The position numbers and the translations under genes were made by a program. From Moesziomyces globuligerus (Eukaryota > Basidiomycota > Ustilaginomycetes > Ustilaginales > Ustilaginaceae): a DNA stretch of 64,000 nt. A model generated the notes under the pieces. The model had not been told where the DNA came from and did not search any database. It saw nothing but the letters and a program-made list of their open reading frames with translations. This document shows, piece by piece, positions 10,526 through 20,176 of this stretch (its first letter is position 1; each line of letters opens with the position of its first letter). The DNA is taken from positions 1,054,001-1,118,000 of the forward strand of contig JARVLF010000006.1 of assembly GCA_030849465.1 (NCBI GenBank), in the 5' to 3' direction.

Positions 10526-11040
10526 CCCCGGTCCGTGGCTGCACAGCGATGGCAAGGTCGACAAAAGATGCTGGTCGTCAAGAGCGATTGAATGACTTCG
10601 AAGATGACACGAGAAGAGGAGTTGAGAGGAGAGCGGGGGAAGAGAGTTGATGATTGCAAGTGCAAGTGCGGAAAGCGGGAGAGTGCGGAACGGCCCGAGA
10701 ATTGACGCAAAGCCTTTGCGAGCAACAAGGTTCGGGGCACGCAAGGCGGAATCTCATCTCGCGCTCTGCGTCCTTCTCCGTCGATCTGCGGAGAAGCGAC
10801 GCAGGCTTTGCAGCTCGCCAAATGCTCTGCACATCTTGAATGCTCACGGTGCTGTCAAAGCTACCGTGCGGAGAGCCGTTGCCTCAACCTCGCCTGCTTG
10901 AGCTTTGTCGAGGTGTGGCGAAGCGCTCGAGGCGGAAGTGGCCTTTGGCTCGTTGTTGACAGAGAGAGCTAAATTTACAAGCTCTCGTCCCATCCCCCTT
11001 TTTCCTCCCTTCTGAGCGCCGCTAGAGTCACGATCTTTCG
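10526..11040. promoter_or_regulatory. Divergent intergenic region
   Basis: This 515-bp gap separates the minus-strand gene starting at 10525 from the plus-strand gene starting at 11041 and probably holds both promoters. No TATA box or further reading frame with support was found. Confidence 0.3.
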
Positions 11041-11646
11041 ATGAGCACGTCGGCGACTACGACGATCCAGGATTCCGACACGCTGCTCGAGCTGCTTCTC
11101 AACTCGCTCCCCTCGCGCCAGAATCGACGCGGCCTCTTCCAGTCTGACATGGAAGACGACGAGCTGTTCGCAGACTCCACCCAAATCCTCGAGCCACGCG
11201 GGGCGGTGCAGGCGGTCCCAGACCCAGGTAAGGGTTCAGAGTGCGGGAGCATGCTAGCCAAGATCGGCGCTCTGTTCACACGGCTCGCGGCCACAACCAC
11301 GGTTCGGCTCAAGACGGAGCCCGCTGAGGAGCAGCTGACGCCAGCCGAGCCCGAGGTGGTAGAGCATCTCGAGTCGGACAGAGAAGAGGAGCTCGAGGTC
11401 GAGTATATCCTCTTGGCCGACAAGTGCGTCTTTCCACACCCTTTGCGCCCTTCGCGTCCCGAACCATCCACGCCCGAAGTGGCAAAGACAAGGCGTCGGC
11501 GACGTGCGCATCTCCGTCCGTCGAGCCGACGCAAGACCGTCGCGGCCTCGGCATTCCCACCCGTCATTCTGCCGCGATCTCAGCCGACCAAGACGCGATC
11601 CAAGACGAAGCGCTCGAGCCAAGTTGACCCGTGCCCGGGCTTTTGA
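11041..11646 (+). CDS. Hypothetical protein with acidic N-terminus and basic C-terminus
   Basis: Not recognised. An uninterrupted frame of 201 residues starts at 11041. The first third has a leucine-rich helix-like segment (DTLLELLLNSL) and acidic patches (SDMEDDELF). The middle holds EEELEVEYILLADK. The last 60 residues are strongly basic, with clusters such as KTRRRRR and KTRSKTKRSS that look like nuclear localisation signals. There is no catalytic motif. A GTAAGG at about 11228 and a TAG acceptor near 11258 could define an intron, so the exon model is open. If real, a small nuclear chromatin-associated protein is one guess, but no function can be assigned. Confidence 0.45.
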   Translation: MSTSATTTIQDSDTLLELLLNSLPSRQNRRGLFQSDMEDDELFADSTQILEPRGAVQAVPDPGKGSECGSMLAKIGALFTRLAATTTVRLKTEPAEEQLTPAEPEVVEHLESDREEELEVEYILLADKCVFPHPLRPSRPEPSTPEVAKTRRRRRAHLRPSSRRKTVAASAFPPVILPRSQPTKTRSKTKRSSQVDPCPGF

Positions 11647-12012
11647 GTCGAAGCCTAGCCAGAGCGACCCAGAGCGACTCGTGGCGATGCCCTCGAGCGG
11701 CCCGAGCCTGAGCGTGGCCAAGTCGCTTCGCAGTGCCGACGAGCAACAGCTCGGAATTTCGCCAGGATTGTTAGAGCGGGAGAACATCGGCTATGGAAAT
11801 TCCGGCTCAAGTTGACGCCGTCGTTCCGGCTATTTAGGCTTCTCGGCCCAACCATCAAGCCCAACCGTCCCCAACCCCGCACTGACACCGGCCAACAAAC
11901 CCGCAATCCCCCCGACTTGACCACCTCCGACTCGGAACCAAGGCCCCTTCGGACCCTCCTGCGAAATCCTCTCCCACATCACTACCTCTTCATACTCACA
12001 GTGGCTGCCAGC
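11647..12012. promoter_or_regulatory. Intergenic region, presumed promoter of the enoyl-CoA isomerase gene
   Basis: No supported gene. The last 150 bp before the start at 12013 are C-rich with runs of CCCC and CAAC, typical of a fungal leader. No TATA box was recognised. Confidence 0.3.
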
Positions 12013-13036
12013 ATGAGCACGATCAAGTTCACCACGCCCCCGCCGGCGGGTCCCGACTCGGTGCCCGTGGCGCTCTCGTTCCCTGCCGACTGCGATGGTG
12101 GTCGCGTGGCGGTGATCACGCTGACCGCGCCCGAGAAGCTCAACGCGCTGGGTGCGGCCGACTACAAGATGATCACGCGCTGCCTCGAGTGGATCGCCCT
12201 GCAGCCCGAGCTGCTGGTCACCATCTTTACCGGCCAGGGGCGCTACTTTTCGGCGGGTGCCAATGTCAAGGATCCGTCGCGCGAGCTGCCCGCCGAGATC
12301 CAGACTGCGGACCCGAGCACGGAAGAAGGCAAGTCGGTGATCCGAGACTACTACGGCGCACGTGCTAGCGCGGGGCAGGGTAAGTTGGCGTTGGCGCTGC
12401 GTCAGCATCCCAAGATCCTGATCGCGGCGCTCAACGGTCCGGCGGTCGGGCTGTCGGCTGCGATCCTGAGCCACTGCGACGTGGTCTACGCGTACGACGA
12501 CTTTTTCTTCTTCACGCCCTTCATGTCGCTCGCGCTCGTCGCCGAGGGCCTCACCTCGGTCAGCTTCGTCCAGCGCATGGGCCTCGGCCGTGCCACCGAA
12601 GCGCTCCTCGAAGGTCGCAAGATGACGGCGCACGAGCTCAAGGAGGCCGGCTTCATCACCCGCCTCTACGCCAAACCGCCCGGCTTCGACAGCAAGGACA
12701 AGCGCGCCACCCCGCCCATCCTCAACGAGGTGCTGGCGCATGTGCGCGACAAGTTCTTGCCCCCCAACGCAAGCCCCTTCTCCCTGCTCTACACAAAGAA
12801 ACTCCTCAACGACGCCGCTTACGCCTACCAGGGCATCGACGCCGCCAACAACGCCGAACTCGTAAGTCCCCTCATCACCACGACTCCCAGACCACCATGT
12901 TGGCCTACGACACTGACACGCTCGCTTCCCCGCTGGACTGTTCGTTGACCAGAGGGGCGCCGAGATGGTCTTTGCCTCGGGAGCGCCGCAGCGCCGATTC
13001 GAGAGCATCGCCGGCGGCGCCCGTCACAAGCTCTGA
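12013..13036 (+). CDS. Peroxisomal enoyl-CoA hydratase/isomerase family protein (ECI-like)
   Basis: Two exons, 12013-12861 and 12953-13036, give 310 residues; the intron has a GTAAGT donor. The crotonase fold is evident: oxyanion-hole segments FSAGANV (79-85) and NGPAVGLSAA (141-150), then a Glu at 178 in LALVAEGLTS, the position used by delta3-delta2-enoyl-CoA isomerases of the yeast Eci1 type. These enzymes shift double bonds so that unsaturated fatty acids can enter beta-oxidation. The protein ends in His-Lys-Leu, a permitted peroxisomal targeting signal type 1, supporting a peroxisomal role and the splice that creates this end. Other crotonase activities cannot be excluded. The gene converges on the transposon-filled interval downstream. 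Confidence 0.85.
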
Positions 13037-13169
13037 TCGCCTCCGCTTCACACCTCAGTCTCGATCACAATCGCTGCACACTGCTCTGGCTTGGAATCGA
13101 ATGTTGCCGTTGCCGAAAAGCCGAAGATGTGGGATGTGGAAGGATGCGATTTCTCTCATAACGTCGCTG

Positions 13170-13590
13170 CAGTAATTGTCGTGAATCAGTACTTCTCGTG
13201 AAATTTCAAACATGCGCACCCTACAGCAGATGGCTATATTTTTGAAAAGTCATGGTAAATCTGAGATGGTGTCATTTTCTGCAGACAGCGTTGATGGCTG
13301 CCTCTGATGTGATCAGCACGTAGACAGCATACCTGTCCGCTTGCTGATCCAACTTTGGTCAACTTCAGCCATCTGGAGACCAAGATGCTGCGCTTTGAAG
13401 TTGTGCATGCTGCCTTCAGGCACTTTACCAGTCTTTTATTGAAAAACGTACTTCTTCCTATATCTCAGGCCCAGGTACACCAAACACAGATCTGATCCGG
13501 CCATCATGAGTGTTCACCAAGTGACACTGGAGTAAGCACATAATCTCTGTCCGCAACAAATCTGGATAACGTGGTTTTCCAAGATGAAGG
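13170..13590 (+). mobile_element. Left half of an inverted-repeat DNA element, split by the retrotransposon
   Basis: From CAGTAATT at 13170 this arm is similar, in inverted orientation, to 22770-23242. The outer 70 bp match almost perfectly (they include AATCAGTACTTCTCGTGAA and GCGCACCCTACAGCAGATGG); similarity weakens inward but returns around TTGAAGTTGTGC and GGCACTTTACCAGT. With the retrotransposon and one target copy removed the element is about 0.89 kb. The right end abuts TA and the left end TG, so a TA duplication of the Tc1/mariner kind with one mutated copy is possible. No transposase is encoded. Confidence 0.65.
13586..13590. repeat. Target site duplication, left copy (GAAGG)
   Basis: GAAGG directly precedes the 5' LTR and is repeated at 22770-22774 directly after the 3' LTR. 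Five base pairs is the usual duplication length for Ty3/gypsy integrases. Confidence 0.9.
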
Positions 13591-14531
13591 TGTTACAGGC
13601 CTGGATCAGACCCTGATCGATGCAGGCACGCGTGGAGAGCGCAGGCGAAAATCCGACGCCTGGGCTGCGAGCGCGCCAAGTCGCGGTCCGGCGAGTGGAG
13701 GCCACTTGACGAATTTTGCAAACAATTCGCCGAGTGAGGCTCACTCGACGGACGGACTGTAGCGGCCCCGGAAAACGACGAGCAGGTCCTACAGTGGTCG
13801 GACCTAGCCCGGAGACGAAGGGGAGGAGGAGAGGGGTGCTTGTTGCCCCAGGGGCAGCAAGCATAACGTGCAAAGGGGGAGGTATGCACAGGAGGAGGCC
13901 CGAGCCCGGGGAGGTGGGCGAAACCTCACTGCATCAATGAGATGCTGGCTGGGGCCGTTCGAGACGGCGCCTTGCCACACGCTGGCCCTCCTGGTGAGGG
14001 CCAGTACTTAAGAGCTTCTGCTCACCGAGTGGGATGGGGCTGGGCCCCATCCACTCTACCTTACTTTACAGCACTCAGTCGTTATCATTCGTCAGTATCA
14101 CTGTCTTTCAGTTACTTCGTCTCACAGTAGCAATCGCAGGGCGTTGCTACTACTTGCGTGTGTGTTGTATCACCGCTTCAGACGCCGTCGACACCTCCAT
14201 CGGCGCTACGGCACCTACACCGTAGGCAGTACCCCCACTGCGGCCCTGGAACCTCCACCAGTGCCCGACAACCGTCTGAGCATTACGAGCACTCGTGCGA
14301 AGACGGAAGTCCTTCCCACGACGCCCAAGGGCGTCTGCAACAATCGAGTCGTGCCGCGCTACCTCTGAACGGGGTGCTCACAGTGGTCAGCCGTTATCCG
14401 TTGAGTCGCGTCGACTCGCCGAATAACTCAGGCGATCCGTCGAGTCCACGCCACTCGCCGAATAAATCAAGTCATTCGCTGAGTTCACGTCCCTCGCCGA
14501 ATAAGGGATTTCGGGCACGCGACCCCTGACA
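13591..14531 (+). repeat. 5' long terminal repeat
   Basis: 941 bp, TG...CA. Reading both LTRs side by side I find four differences, all C/T: 13707 (T) against 21945 (C), 14135 (C) against 22373 (T), 14458 (C) against 22696 (T), 14480 (T) against 22718 (C). Divergence is therefore about 0.4%. The LTR carries five copies of the 29-bp hairpin (13686-13714, 13725-13753, 14396-14424, 14435-14463, 14474-14502). A TACTTAAG near 14005 is a weak TATA candidate for the genomic transcript. Confidence 0.93.
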
Positions 14532-14537
14532 TTAGAG

Positions 14538-14555
14538 TGGATCGTTCAAGCAGCT
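14538..14555 (+). other. Candidate primer binding site
   Basis: TGGATCGTTCAAGC starts 6 nt after the 5' LTR; the leading TGG would pair with a tRNA 3' CCA. Which tRNA would match was not determined, so self-priming or a different site remains possible. Confidence 0.35.
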
Positions 14556-14569
14556 CCCCACGACTCACC

Positions 14570-15997
14570 ATGGCGGACGAGACCCTCGTCAAGAAGCTGG
14601 ACGAGCTCATCAGCCTGGTCAAGGCCCAGCTCGAGCTCACCACCCGGGTCAATCAAGAAGCCATGACGGCCCGAGCCCGCCAGCACCTTGCCGAGCGTCT
14701 CACGCAGGTCCCCGAGGAGCAGGCCGACGAATCCTCGTTCGCCGACCCGCCCACTCCTACGCCTGCTGCTCGCCCTCGCCGATCGGTGTCCTTCGCCGAC
14801 GATGGCGAGCGCACCTACACCGACCGCGAGACGTACTCAACTCCGACTGGCAGTCGCTACACGAAGCCGAGGACGGACGGCGTCGCTGGCGAGGAGGAGT
14901 ATGATACCATCGCGATGGAGGATCTTCCGCCTAGCCAGCAGAAGTCCCTCTCAACGCCCTTCCCCAAGTTCAACCCCCGTGATGTCGAGCTGTTCGTGAT
15001 CGAGGCCGAGGCTTGGTTCAAATTCAACCGAGTCTACGACCACGAGACGATGATCAACTACACGGGCACCCAGCTGGACGGCAGCGCTCGCGAGTGGTGG
15101 ACCTCCAAGATCCGGGTCGATCGGCCCCGCCAAGGCAAGTTGTTCCATGACTGGCACTTCTTCACGAAGCGCCTCTCAGAGCAGTACAACCCGCGCAACG
15201 TCAGGATGGAGGCCTACAACAAGCTGTTGGCCCTTCGACTCACTAGCGACACTCCGGGCGCGGCCACTCGCCACGTCAAACGGTTCCGCGATCTCGAGAG
15301 CCAGGTCAACCTCGAGGACACCGAGTTGCTCATCGACTTGTTCCGAGGCAGTCTGACCCGCAGCCTGCAGGAGAAGTTCGAGCGCAACCCACCCAGCGAC
15401 CGTTGGGGGTGGTATCGCGAGGTCGAAGAGATTGACAGGCAGAGGATGTCTCTGCAGCAGTCTGCTTCCCGGCACCCGAGCCTACCGGCCCCGCGCGGGG
15501 GCATAGCAGCAAGCCAGCGCCCTGTAGGGCCCGCCGCGGTCAGCCCAGCCCGCCAGCCTGCCCCTCCGGCGCCTGGCACGCCGTATCGCCCCGGCAACCG
15601 GCCCCTGCCGCCGCACTTGGCGCAGAACCTTAGGCCGCGCGCCCCGGCCGGAGGCACAGGACCCACGACGTTTGGTAGCACGGTTTGCCACCTGTGTCAA
15701 GGCACGGGCCACTGGGCACGAGACTGCCCAAGCAGGAAGGCACCGCTAGCGACCCCGAGGCCGGCAGGCCCAAGGGTCGCAGTGGCACTCGAGGACCCGC
15801 AACAAGGCGACCAGCCTCCAGAGGAAGCCGTGGAGGCGGAGCAGGCTGACGAGGGTGAGGACTACGGGTACGACTCGGTCGATCAAGAGCCCCTGGACCT
15901 CACCCAGTTCGAAAGCCCTGCTGCGGCCGCCAACCACGCAGCTCCTCGAGACGACAACAATGACGCCCGGGAAAACTGCTATGGGGCGATGCACTAA
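14570..15997 (+). CDS. gag: Retrotransposon Gag polyprotein
   Basis: 475 residues from the ATG at 14570; the frame is open slightly upstream but without an ATG. A capsid-like retrotransposon gag domain spans about 125-310 (it includes NPRDVELFVIEAEAWFKF and REWWTSKI). A proline-rich linker follows, and then a zinc knuckle C-X2-C-X4-H-X4-C with Cys373, Cys376, His381 and Cys386. Gag forms the virus-like particle and binds genomic RNA. The C-terminal tail is acidic. The stop TAA overlaps the pol start as TAATG (15995-15999), which places pol in the -1 frame. No break is seen. Confidence 0.92.
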   Translation: MADETLVKKLDELISLVKAQLELTTRVNQEAMTARARQHLAERLTQVPEEQADESSFADPPTPTPAARPRRSVSFADDGERTYTDRETYSTPTGSRYTKPRTDGVAGEEEYDTIAMEDLPPSQQKSLSTPFPKFNPRDVELFVIEAEAWFKFNRVYDHETMINYTGTQLDGSAREWWTSKIRVDRPRQGKLFHDWHFFTKRLSEQYNPRNVRMEAYNKLLALRLTSDTPGAATRHVKRFRDLESQVNLEDTELLIDLFRGSLTRSLQEKFERNPPSDRWGWYREVEEIDRQRMSLQQSASRHPSLPAPRGGIAASQRPVGPAAVSPARQPAPPAPGTPYRPGNRPLPPHLAQNLRPRAPAGGTGPTTFGSTVCHLCQGTGHWARDCPSRKAPLATPRPAGPRVAVALEDPQQGDQPPEEAVEAEQADEGEDYGYDSVDQEPLDLTQFESPAAAANHAAPRDDNNDARENCYGAMH

Positions 15998-18900
15998 TGG
16001 CATGCATGGCCCTACATCCCTGGACGCCATCCATCTGTAAATATCAAGATTGCTCTCTTTGCTTCTCAGCCAGCAACGGCAAGGCGGTGCTCGAGTTGAC
16101 CGGAACGGTCCAAGGCCACCCGGCTCGCATCCTCGCCGACACCGGCGCTGGCCTGTCCATAGTCTCAAGTTCGTTCGCCCGTAAACACAAAATACCATCA
16201 AAAACAGCAAAAACAACAACAATACATGGTGTCACCGGACACCAAATGACCACGCGGTCCATGGCGATGACCCGCGTAACAATTGGGGACCACGACCTCG
16301 GCCCAGTGCCTGCGTGGGTAGTGGACGTGGCCGACTATGACTTCATCCTGGGTTACCGGACCCTACGCCGGCTCAAGCCAACTATCCAGTGGGATACAGG
16401 GCAGCTCGAGTTCGAGCTGCTAGGGCCAATGCAGGCCTACAACGCCTCCCACGACGATGGGTCACTCCTACCGAGGAACGTCAAAGAAGGCACTCGGCGA
16501 AATTCGGTGGCATCCGCCGAGTCGCGCCCACTCGACGAATCTCCACATTCGTTCGCCGAGTCGCGCTCACTCGGCGAATTACCGACCCTGTCCGCCGAGT
16601 CCACCCCACTTGCCGAACGTCAAATTTCGGCGAGACTCCACGGCCACGAGTTCGTATCCGCCGAACGCCTTCTGCAGGCAGCCGTCGAAGACGGTCCAAT
16701 CGGGTTCATGCTCCTGGAGGAGCCATGGGATTCCCTCCCGGCGTTCGGTTTCGTGCCCACCGGAGCCGACAAGGGGGTAGAGATGGAGGTGGAGCCCGAC
16801 AAGCCGGTGTTGGTCGAAGAGATCCCAGAGCCTTACAGGCACCTGCGAGGCGTCTTCGACGAGGTGGAGGCAGATCGCCTACCGCCTCATACGGACCACG
16901 ACCTTCGCATCGACTTGGTTGAGGACAGCAAGCCCCCTCAAGGGCCGCTGTACCTCAAGGGGCCCAAAGAAATGGCAGAGCTGCGCAAGTACTTGGACGA
17001 GAATCTTGCCAAGGGCTTCATTCAGCCCTCAAAGAGCCCGGCGCGGTCACCAGTGCTCTTCGTACCCAAGAAGGACGGCGGCCTCCGCCTCTGTGTCGAC
17101 TACAGAGGGCTCAACGAGATTACGATCAAGAACCGCGCGCCACTGCCGCTCATTGAGGAGCAGCTATTCCTCCTCCGCAGGGCCAAGATCTACTCGAAGC
17201 TGGACCTCAAGGCAGCCTACAACCTGATTTGCATTTCAAGCGGCGATGAATGGAAGACGGCGTTTGGGACTCAGCTTGGGCTGTACGAGTACTTGGTGAT
17301 GCCGTTCGGCCTGGCAAATGCCCCAGCTCACTTCCAGTCGTTCATCAACCACATCTATCGCGACATCATTGGCGTGTACGTGGTGGTGTACCTGGACGAC
17401 TTCCTCATCTTCAGCGACACACTCGACGAGCACATCAAGCACGTCACAGAGGTGCTCACGAGGCTCAAGCAGCACCGACTCTTCGCCAAGCTTTCCAAGT
17501 GTGCGTTTCACACCGACACGGTCGAATTCCTGGGGTACATCATCAAGCCCTCCGGGATTGAGATGGACCCAGAGAAGGTCCGCACAGTCAAGGAATGGCC
17601 TATGCCGGAGTCGATCCACGACATCCAGCGCTTCCTTGGGTTTGCGAACTTCTACCGACGGTTCATCGCTCACTTCGCCCGCATCGCCAAGCCTCTCACG
17701 TCCCTGGTGAAGCCGACGGAACGCTTCAGGAAGTTCAAGCTGCCGGAAGACGCCAAGCAGGCCTTCCACAAGCTCATACAAGCGTTCACGACGGCGGGAG
17801 TGCTAAGACACTTCGATTACCACCTGCCAACGCGACTCAAGACGGACGCCAGCGACTTCGCCATTGCCGGGGTCCTGAAGCAGGAGCACGAGGGCCGGTG
17901 GCACCCGGTCGCATACTACTCGCGGAAGATGGCGCCCGCCGAGAAGAACTACGAGATCCATGACAAGGAGCTCCTCGCAGTTGTAGCATGCCTCACCCAG
18001 TGGCGCCATATGCTTGCAGGGCTGCCTAGCCAGCTCGTCATTCTCACGGACCACGAGGCGCTCAAGTACTTCAAGTCGCAACGCCGCATCACGGGCAGGC
18101 AGGCACGCTGGGCGGTGTTGCTAGCCGACTTCAACTTCGTGTTGCAGTACCGGCCAGGGGATAAGGCCGGCAAGCCTGACGCCCTGACCCGGCGTCGCGA
18201 CATGGAGCCGGCAGGCGAGGAGCGCGAACATAACGTGCGGCAACTATTGCCCTCCCGCGTATTTGCGGTGGAGAACGAGCCAATTCGGCGAGTCCTTGCA
18301 ACTCGACGGACGTCCGCCGAGTCACCGGAACTCGACGGACGCGCGCCGACCATGGCCAATATCGCCGCGGAAGGATTGCTAGGCCTCGCCAAGACCTTCC
18401 AACCGCTCGATAACGAGCTGGCTGAGCTGCACGCCAAGACGCCGTTCGAGGAAAAGGACGGAGTGTGGTACAAGGAAGGCGGGTTGGTGGTACCAAAGGT
18501 AACCATGCCAGGCAGCACCACCGACCGTAAAACTCGTCACGCCCGCGAAGTGGACGAGCAATCGCTGTCGGTGGAGCACCTCCGCTTCATGGTGATGTCG
18601 CAGTGCCACGACGGGGTGGCGGCTGGCCATGTCGGCCGCGACGCCACGCTGCACCTGGCACGTCGGCACTACTGGTGGCCAGGCATGACGGCCTGGATAG
18701 CGGACTACGTCGCGAGCTGCCCTGTCTGCGCCAGATACAAAGCGCCCAGACACAAGCCATACGGCTTGCTGCAGCCACTCGCAACGCCGCAACGGCCATG
18801 GGGTTCCATATCGATGGACTTCATCGAAGGCCTGCCGCTGTCGAGCGGGTACGACTCCATCTTGGTAATCGTCGATCGCTTGACCAAGTATGCAGTTGTC

Positions 18901-19857
18901 GCCCCAACGCACAAGACAGCGACAGCCGAGCAGACCGCCGAGCTCCTCAAGCTTCACTTGTTCGCGCACTTTGGCGTCCCGGACCACATTGTGTCGGACA
19001 GGGGACGCCAATTCATCTCAAGGACCTGGAGCGAGTTTGTCAGCAGCTTGGGGGCAAGGCACTCGCTCAGCACGGCCTACCACCCACAGACGGATGGCCA
19101 GACGGAGCGTGTCAACCAAGTCCTGGAACAGTACCTTCGCATGTACTGCAACTACCAGCAGAACGACTGGGCTAGCCTGCTCAGCGGAGCCGCCTTTGTC
19201 TACAACAACACGGTGCACACGAGCATCGGCGTCTCGCCCTTCTTCGCGTGCTACGGCTGGAACCCAAAGTCTCACCCGGAGATCCCGGCCAAGCTCGGCG
19301 TAAACGACACCAGTCGAGCCGAGTTCTTGGCGCAGGGCAGCGAGCGGTTCCACTACCTGCAAGACCAGATCCGGCAAGCACAACGCCGAGCGGTCGAGCA
19401 ATACAACCGCAAGCACAAGGACATCGAGTTCAAGGTCGGCGACCTGGTCTACGTCAACCGAAAGAACTGGATGACCAAAAGGCCGTCGCCCAAGCTCGAT
19501 ACGAGGTTCGCCGGCCCATTCCCGGTGAAGGAGCGCATCGGCAGACGGGCGTATCGCCTCACCCTGCCCGCAAGCCTCCGCGTGCACGACGTCTTCCACG
19601 TCTCGATGCTGGAGCCCGCCAAGAGCAGCGCACTGCCTCAACGTGCATTGCTACCGGTGGAACCGCCCCTACCGGACGAAGAGCTCGAATACGAGGTGGA
19701 GGCCATCATTGGCAAGCGCGTCCGAAACCGGCAGGTCGAATACAAGGTCCTATGGCGCGGCTACTCAGAAGAAGCAGCGTCCTGGGAGCCCACCGATCTC
19801 CTCAGCTGCCCAGACCTCATCCGGGAGTATGAGGACTTGGCGGGGGGACGGGCCTAG
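15997..19857 (+). CDS. pol: Retrotransposon Pol polyprotein (PR-RT-RH-IN-chromodomain)
   Basis: 1286 residues, uninterrupted. In order: aspartic protease with DTG at 48-50; a linker (about 165-212) holding three of the 29-bp hairpins; reverse transcriptase with KLDLKAAYN and the catalytic YLDD at 465-468; RNase H with TDAS near 615; a second linker (about 763-782) with two hairpins; integrase with an HHCC zinc module near 880-920 and the triad Asp941, Asp1001, Glu1037 (35 residues between the last two, as canonical); and a C-terminal chromodomain at about 1230-1280 (YKVLWRGYSEEAASWEP). The chromodomain marks it as a chromovirus and probably steers integration to particular chromatin. The frame upstream is closed by TGA at 15961, so expression needs reinitiation at TAATG or a late -1 shift. 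Confidence 0.95.
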   Translation: MACMALHPWTPSICKYQDCSLCFSASNGKAVLELTGTVQGHPARILADTGAGLSIVSSSFARKHKIPSKTAKTTTIHGVTGHQMTTRSMAMTRVTIGDHDLGPVPAWVVDVADYDFILGYRTLRRLKPTIQWDTGQLEFELLGPMQAYNASHDDGSLLPRNVKEGTRRNSVASAESRPLDESPHSFAESRSLGELPTLSAESTPLAERQISARLHGHEFVSAERLLQAAVEDGPIGFMLLEEPWDSLPAFGFVPTGADKGVEMEVEPDKPVLVEEIPEPYRHLRGVFDEVEADRLPPHTDHDLRIDLVEDSKPPQGPLYLKGPKEMAELRKYLDENLAKGFIQPSKSPARSPVLFVPKKDGGLRLCVDYRGLNEITIKNRAPLPLIEEQLFLLRRAKIYSKLDLKAAYNLICISSGDEWKTAFGTQLGLYEYLVMPFGLANAPAHFQSFINHIYRDIIGVYVVVYLDDFLIFSDTLDEHIKHVTEVLTRLKQHRLFAKLSKCAFHTDTVEFLGYIIKPSGIEMDPEKVRTVKEWPMPESIHDIQRFLGFANFYRRFIAHFARIAKPLTSLVKPTERFRKFKLPEDAKQAFHKLIQAFTTAGVLRHFDYHLPTRLKTDASDFAIAGVLKQEHEGRWHPVAYYSRKMAPAEKNYEIHDKELLAVVACLTQWRHMLAGLPSQLVILTDHEALKYFKSQRRITGRQARWAVLLADFNFVLQYRPGDKAGKPDALTRRRDMEPAGEEREHNVRQLLPSRVFAVENEPIRRVLATRRTSAESPELDGRAPTMANIAAEGLLGLAKTFQPLDNELAELHAKTPFEEKDGVWYKEGGLVVPKVTMPGSTTDRKTRHAREVDEQSLSVEHLRFMVMSQCHDGVAAGHVGRDATLHLARRHYWWPGMTAWIADYVASCPVCARYKAPRHKPYGLLQPLATPQRPWGSISMDFIEGLPLSSGYDSILVIVDRLTKYAVVAPTHKTATAEQTAELLKLHLFAHFGVPDHIVSDRGRQFISRTWSEFVSSLGARHSLSTAYHPQTDGQTERVNQVLEQYLRMYCNYQQNDWASLLSGAAFVYNNTVHTSIGVSPFFACYGWNPKSHPEIPAKLGVNDTSRAEFLAQGSERFHYLQDQIRQAQRRAVEQYNRKHKDIEFKVGDLVYVNRKNWMTKRPSPKLDTRFAGPFPVKERIGRRAYRLTLPASLRVHDVFHVSMLEPAKSSALPQRALLPVEPPLPDEELEYEVEAIIGKRVRNRQVEYKVLWRGYSEEAASWEPTDLLSCPDLIREYEDLAGGRA
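16512..16618. repeat. Three 29-bp hairpins within the protease-RT linker of pol
   Basis: Copies at 16512-16540, 16551-16579 and 16590-16618. The middle copy has perfect 10-bp arms (TTCGCCGAGT, 7-nt loop, ACTCGGCGAA). The repeated DNA produces the peptide echo AES-x-x-L-x-E three times in Pol. Neither protein function nor codon periodicity explains the fixed 11-7-11 geometry, because 29 is not a multiple of three. Confidence 0.85.
18283..18340. repeat. Two 29-bp hairpins within the RNase H-integrase linker of pol
   Basis: Copies at 18283-18311 (loop CCTTGCA) and 18312-18340 (loop CACCGGA) stand directly head to tail. Arms are RTYCGSCGAGT and ACTCGACGGAC. They fall in the poorly conserved segment between RNase H and the integrase zinc module. 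Confidence 0.85.
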
Positions 19858-19902
19858 ACAGGCGCCGGGAAGGGAGCGCGGCGGAGGGGGCGCTCAAAAA
19901 GG

Positions 19903-20009
19903 ATTCGGCGAGTATAGCGGACTCGACGAATGCGCGAAATGATTCGGCGAGTCGAGGCAACTCGACGAATTACGAAAATGGTTCGGCGAGTTCACGTCAC
20001 TCGACGGAT
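19903..20009. repeat. Three 29-bp hairpins between the convergent pol and antisense genes
   Basis: Copies at 19903-19931, 19942-19970 and 19981-20009, spaced 10 nt apart, with loops ATAGCGG, CGAGGCA and TCACGTC. They lie 45 bp after the pol stop and 168 bp before the end of the antisense gene, a position suited to a shared 3' end or boundary. Confidence 0.85.
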
Positions 20010-20176
20010 AGGAAAACAGCCCGCCGCAGAGGACCAGGAGGGCTACAACAAACACACAGCCAGGGGACTCAACGACCAGAAGCGCACTCAGGCTGGTCGC
20101 AGGCAAGCTCAACCGGGACAGGCCACAGTCTCACACAAGCAAGAAGAGCCAAAGCGCGGGGGTTAACTGCATGTCG

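Noticed and set aside
13942..14130. Short open frames inside the LTRs (62-131 codons)
   Set aside because: Present in both LTRs only because the LTRs are nearly identical; no domain, and they cross the likely transcript start.
15964..15994. Programmed -1 frameshift site between gag and pol
   Set aside because: GGGAAAAC is close to a slippery site, but in the gag frame it does not satisfy X-XXY-YYZ, and the TAATG overlap explains expression more simply. Kept only as an alternative in the findings.
14570..19857. Reading the retrotransposon as a degraded copy
   Set aside because: Gag and pol have no internal stops, and DTG, YLDD, the integrase triad and the chromodomain are all intact.
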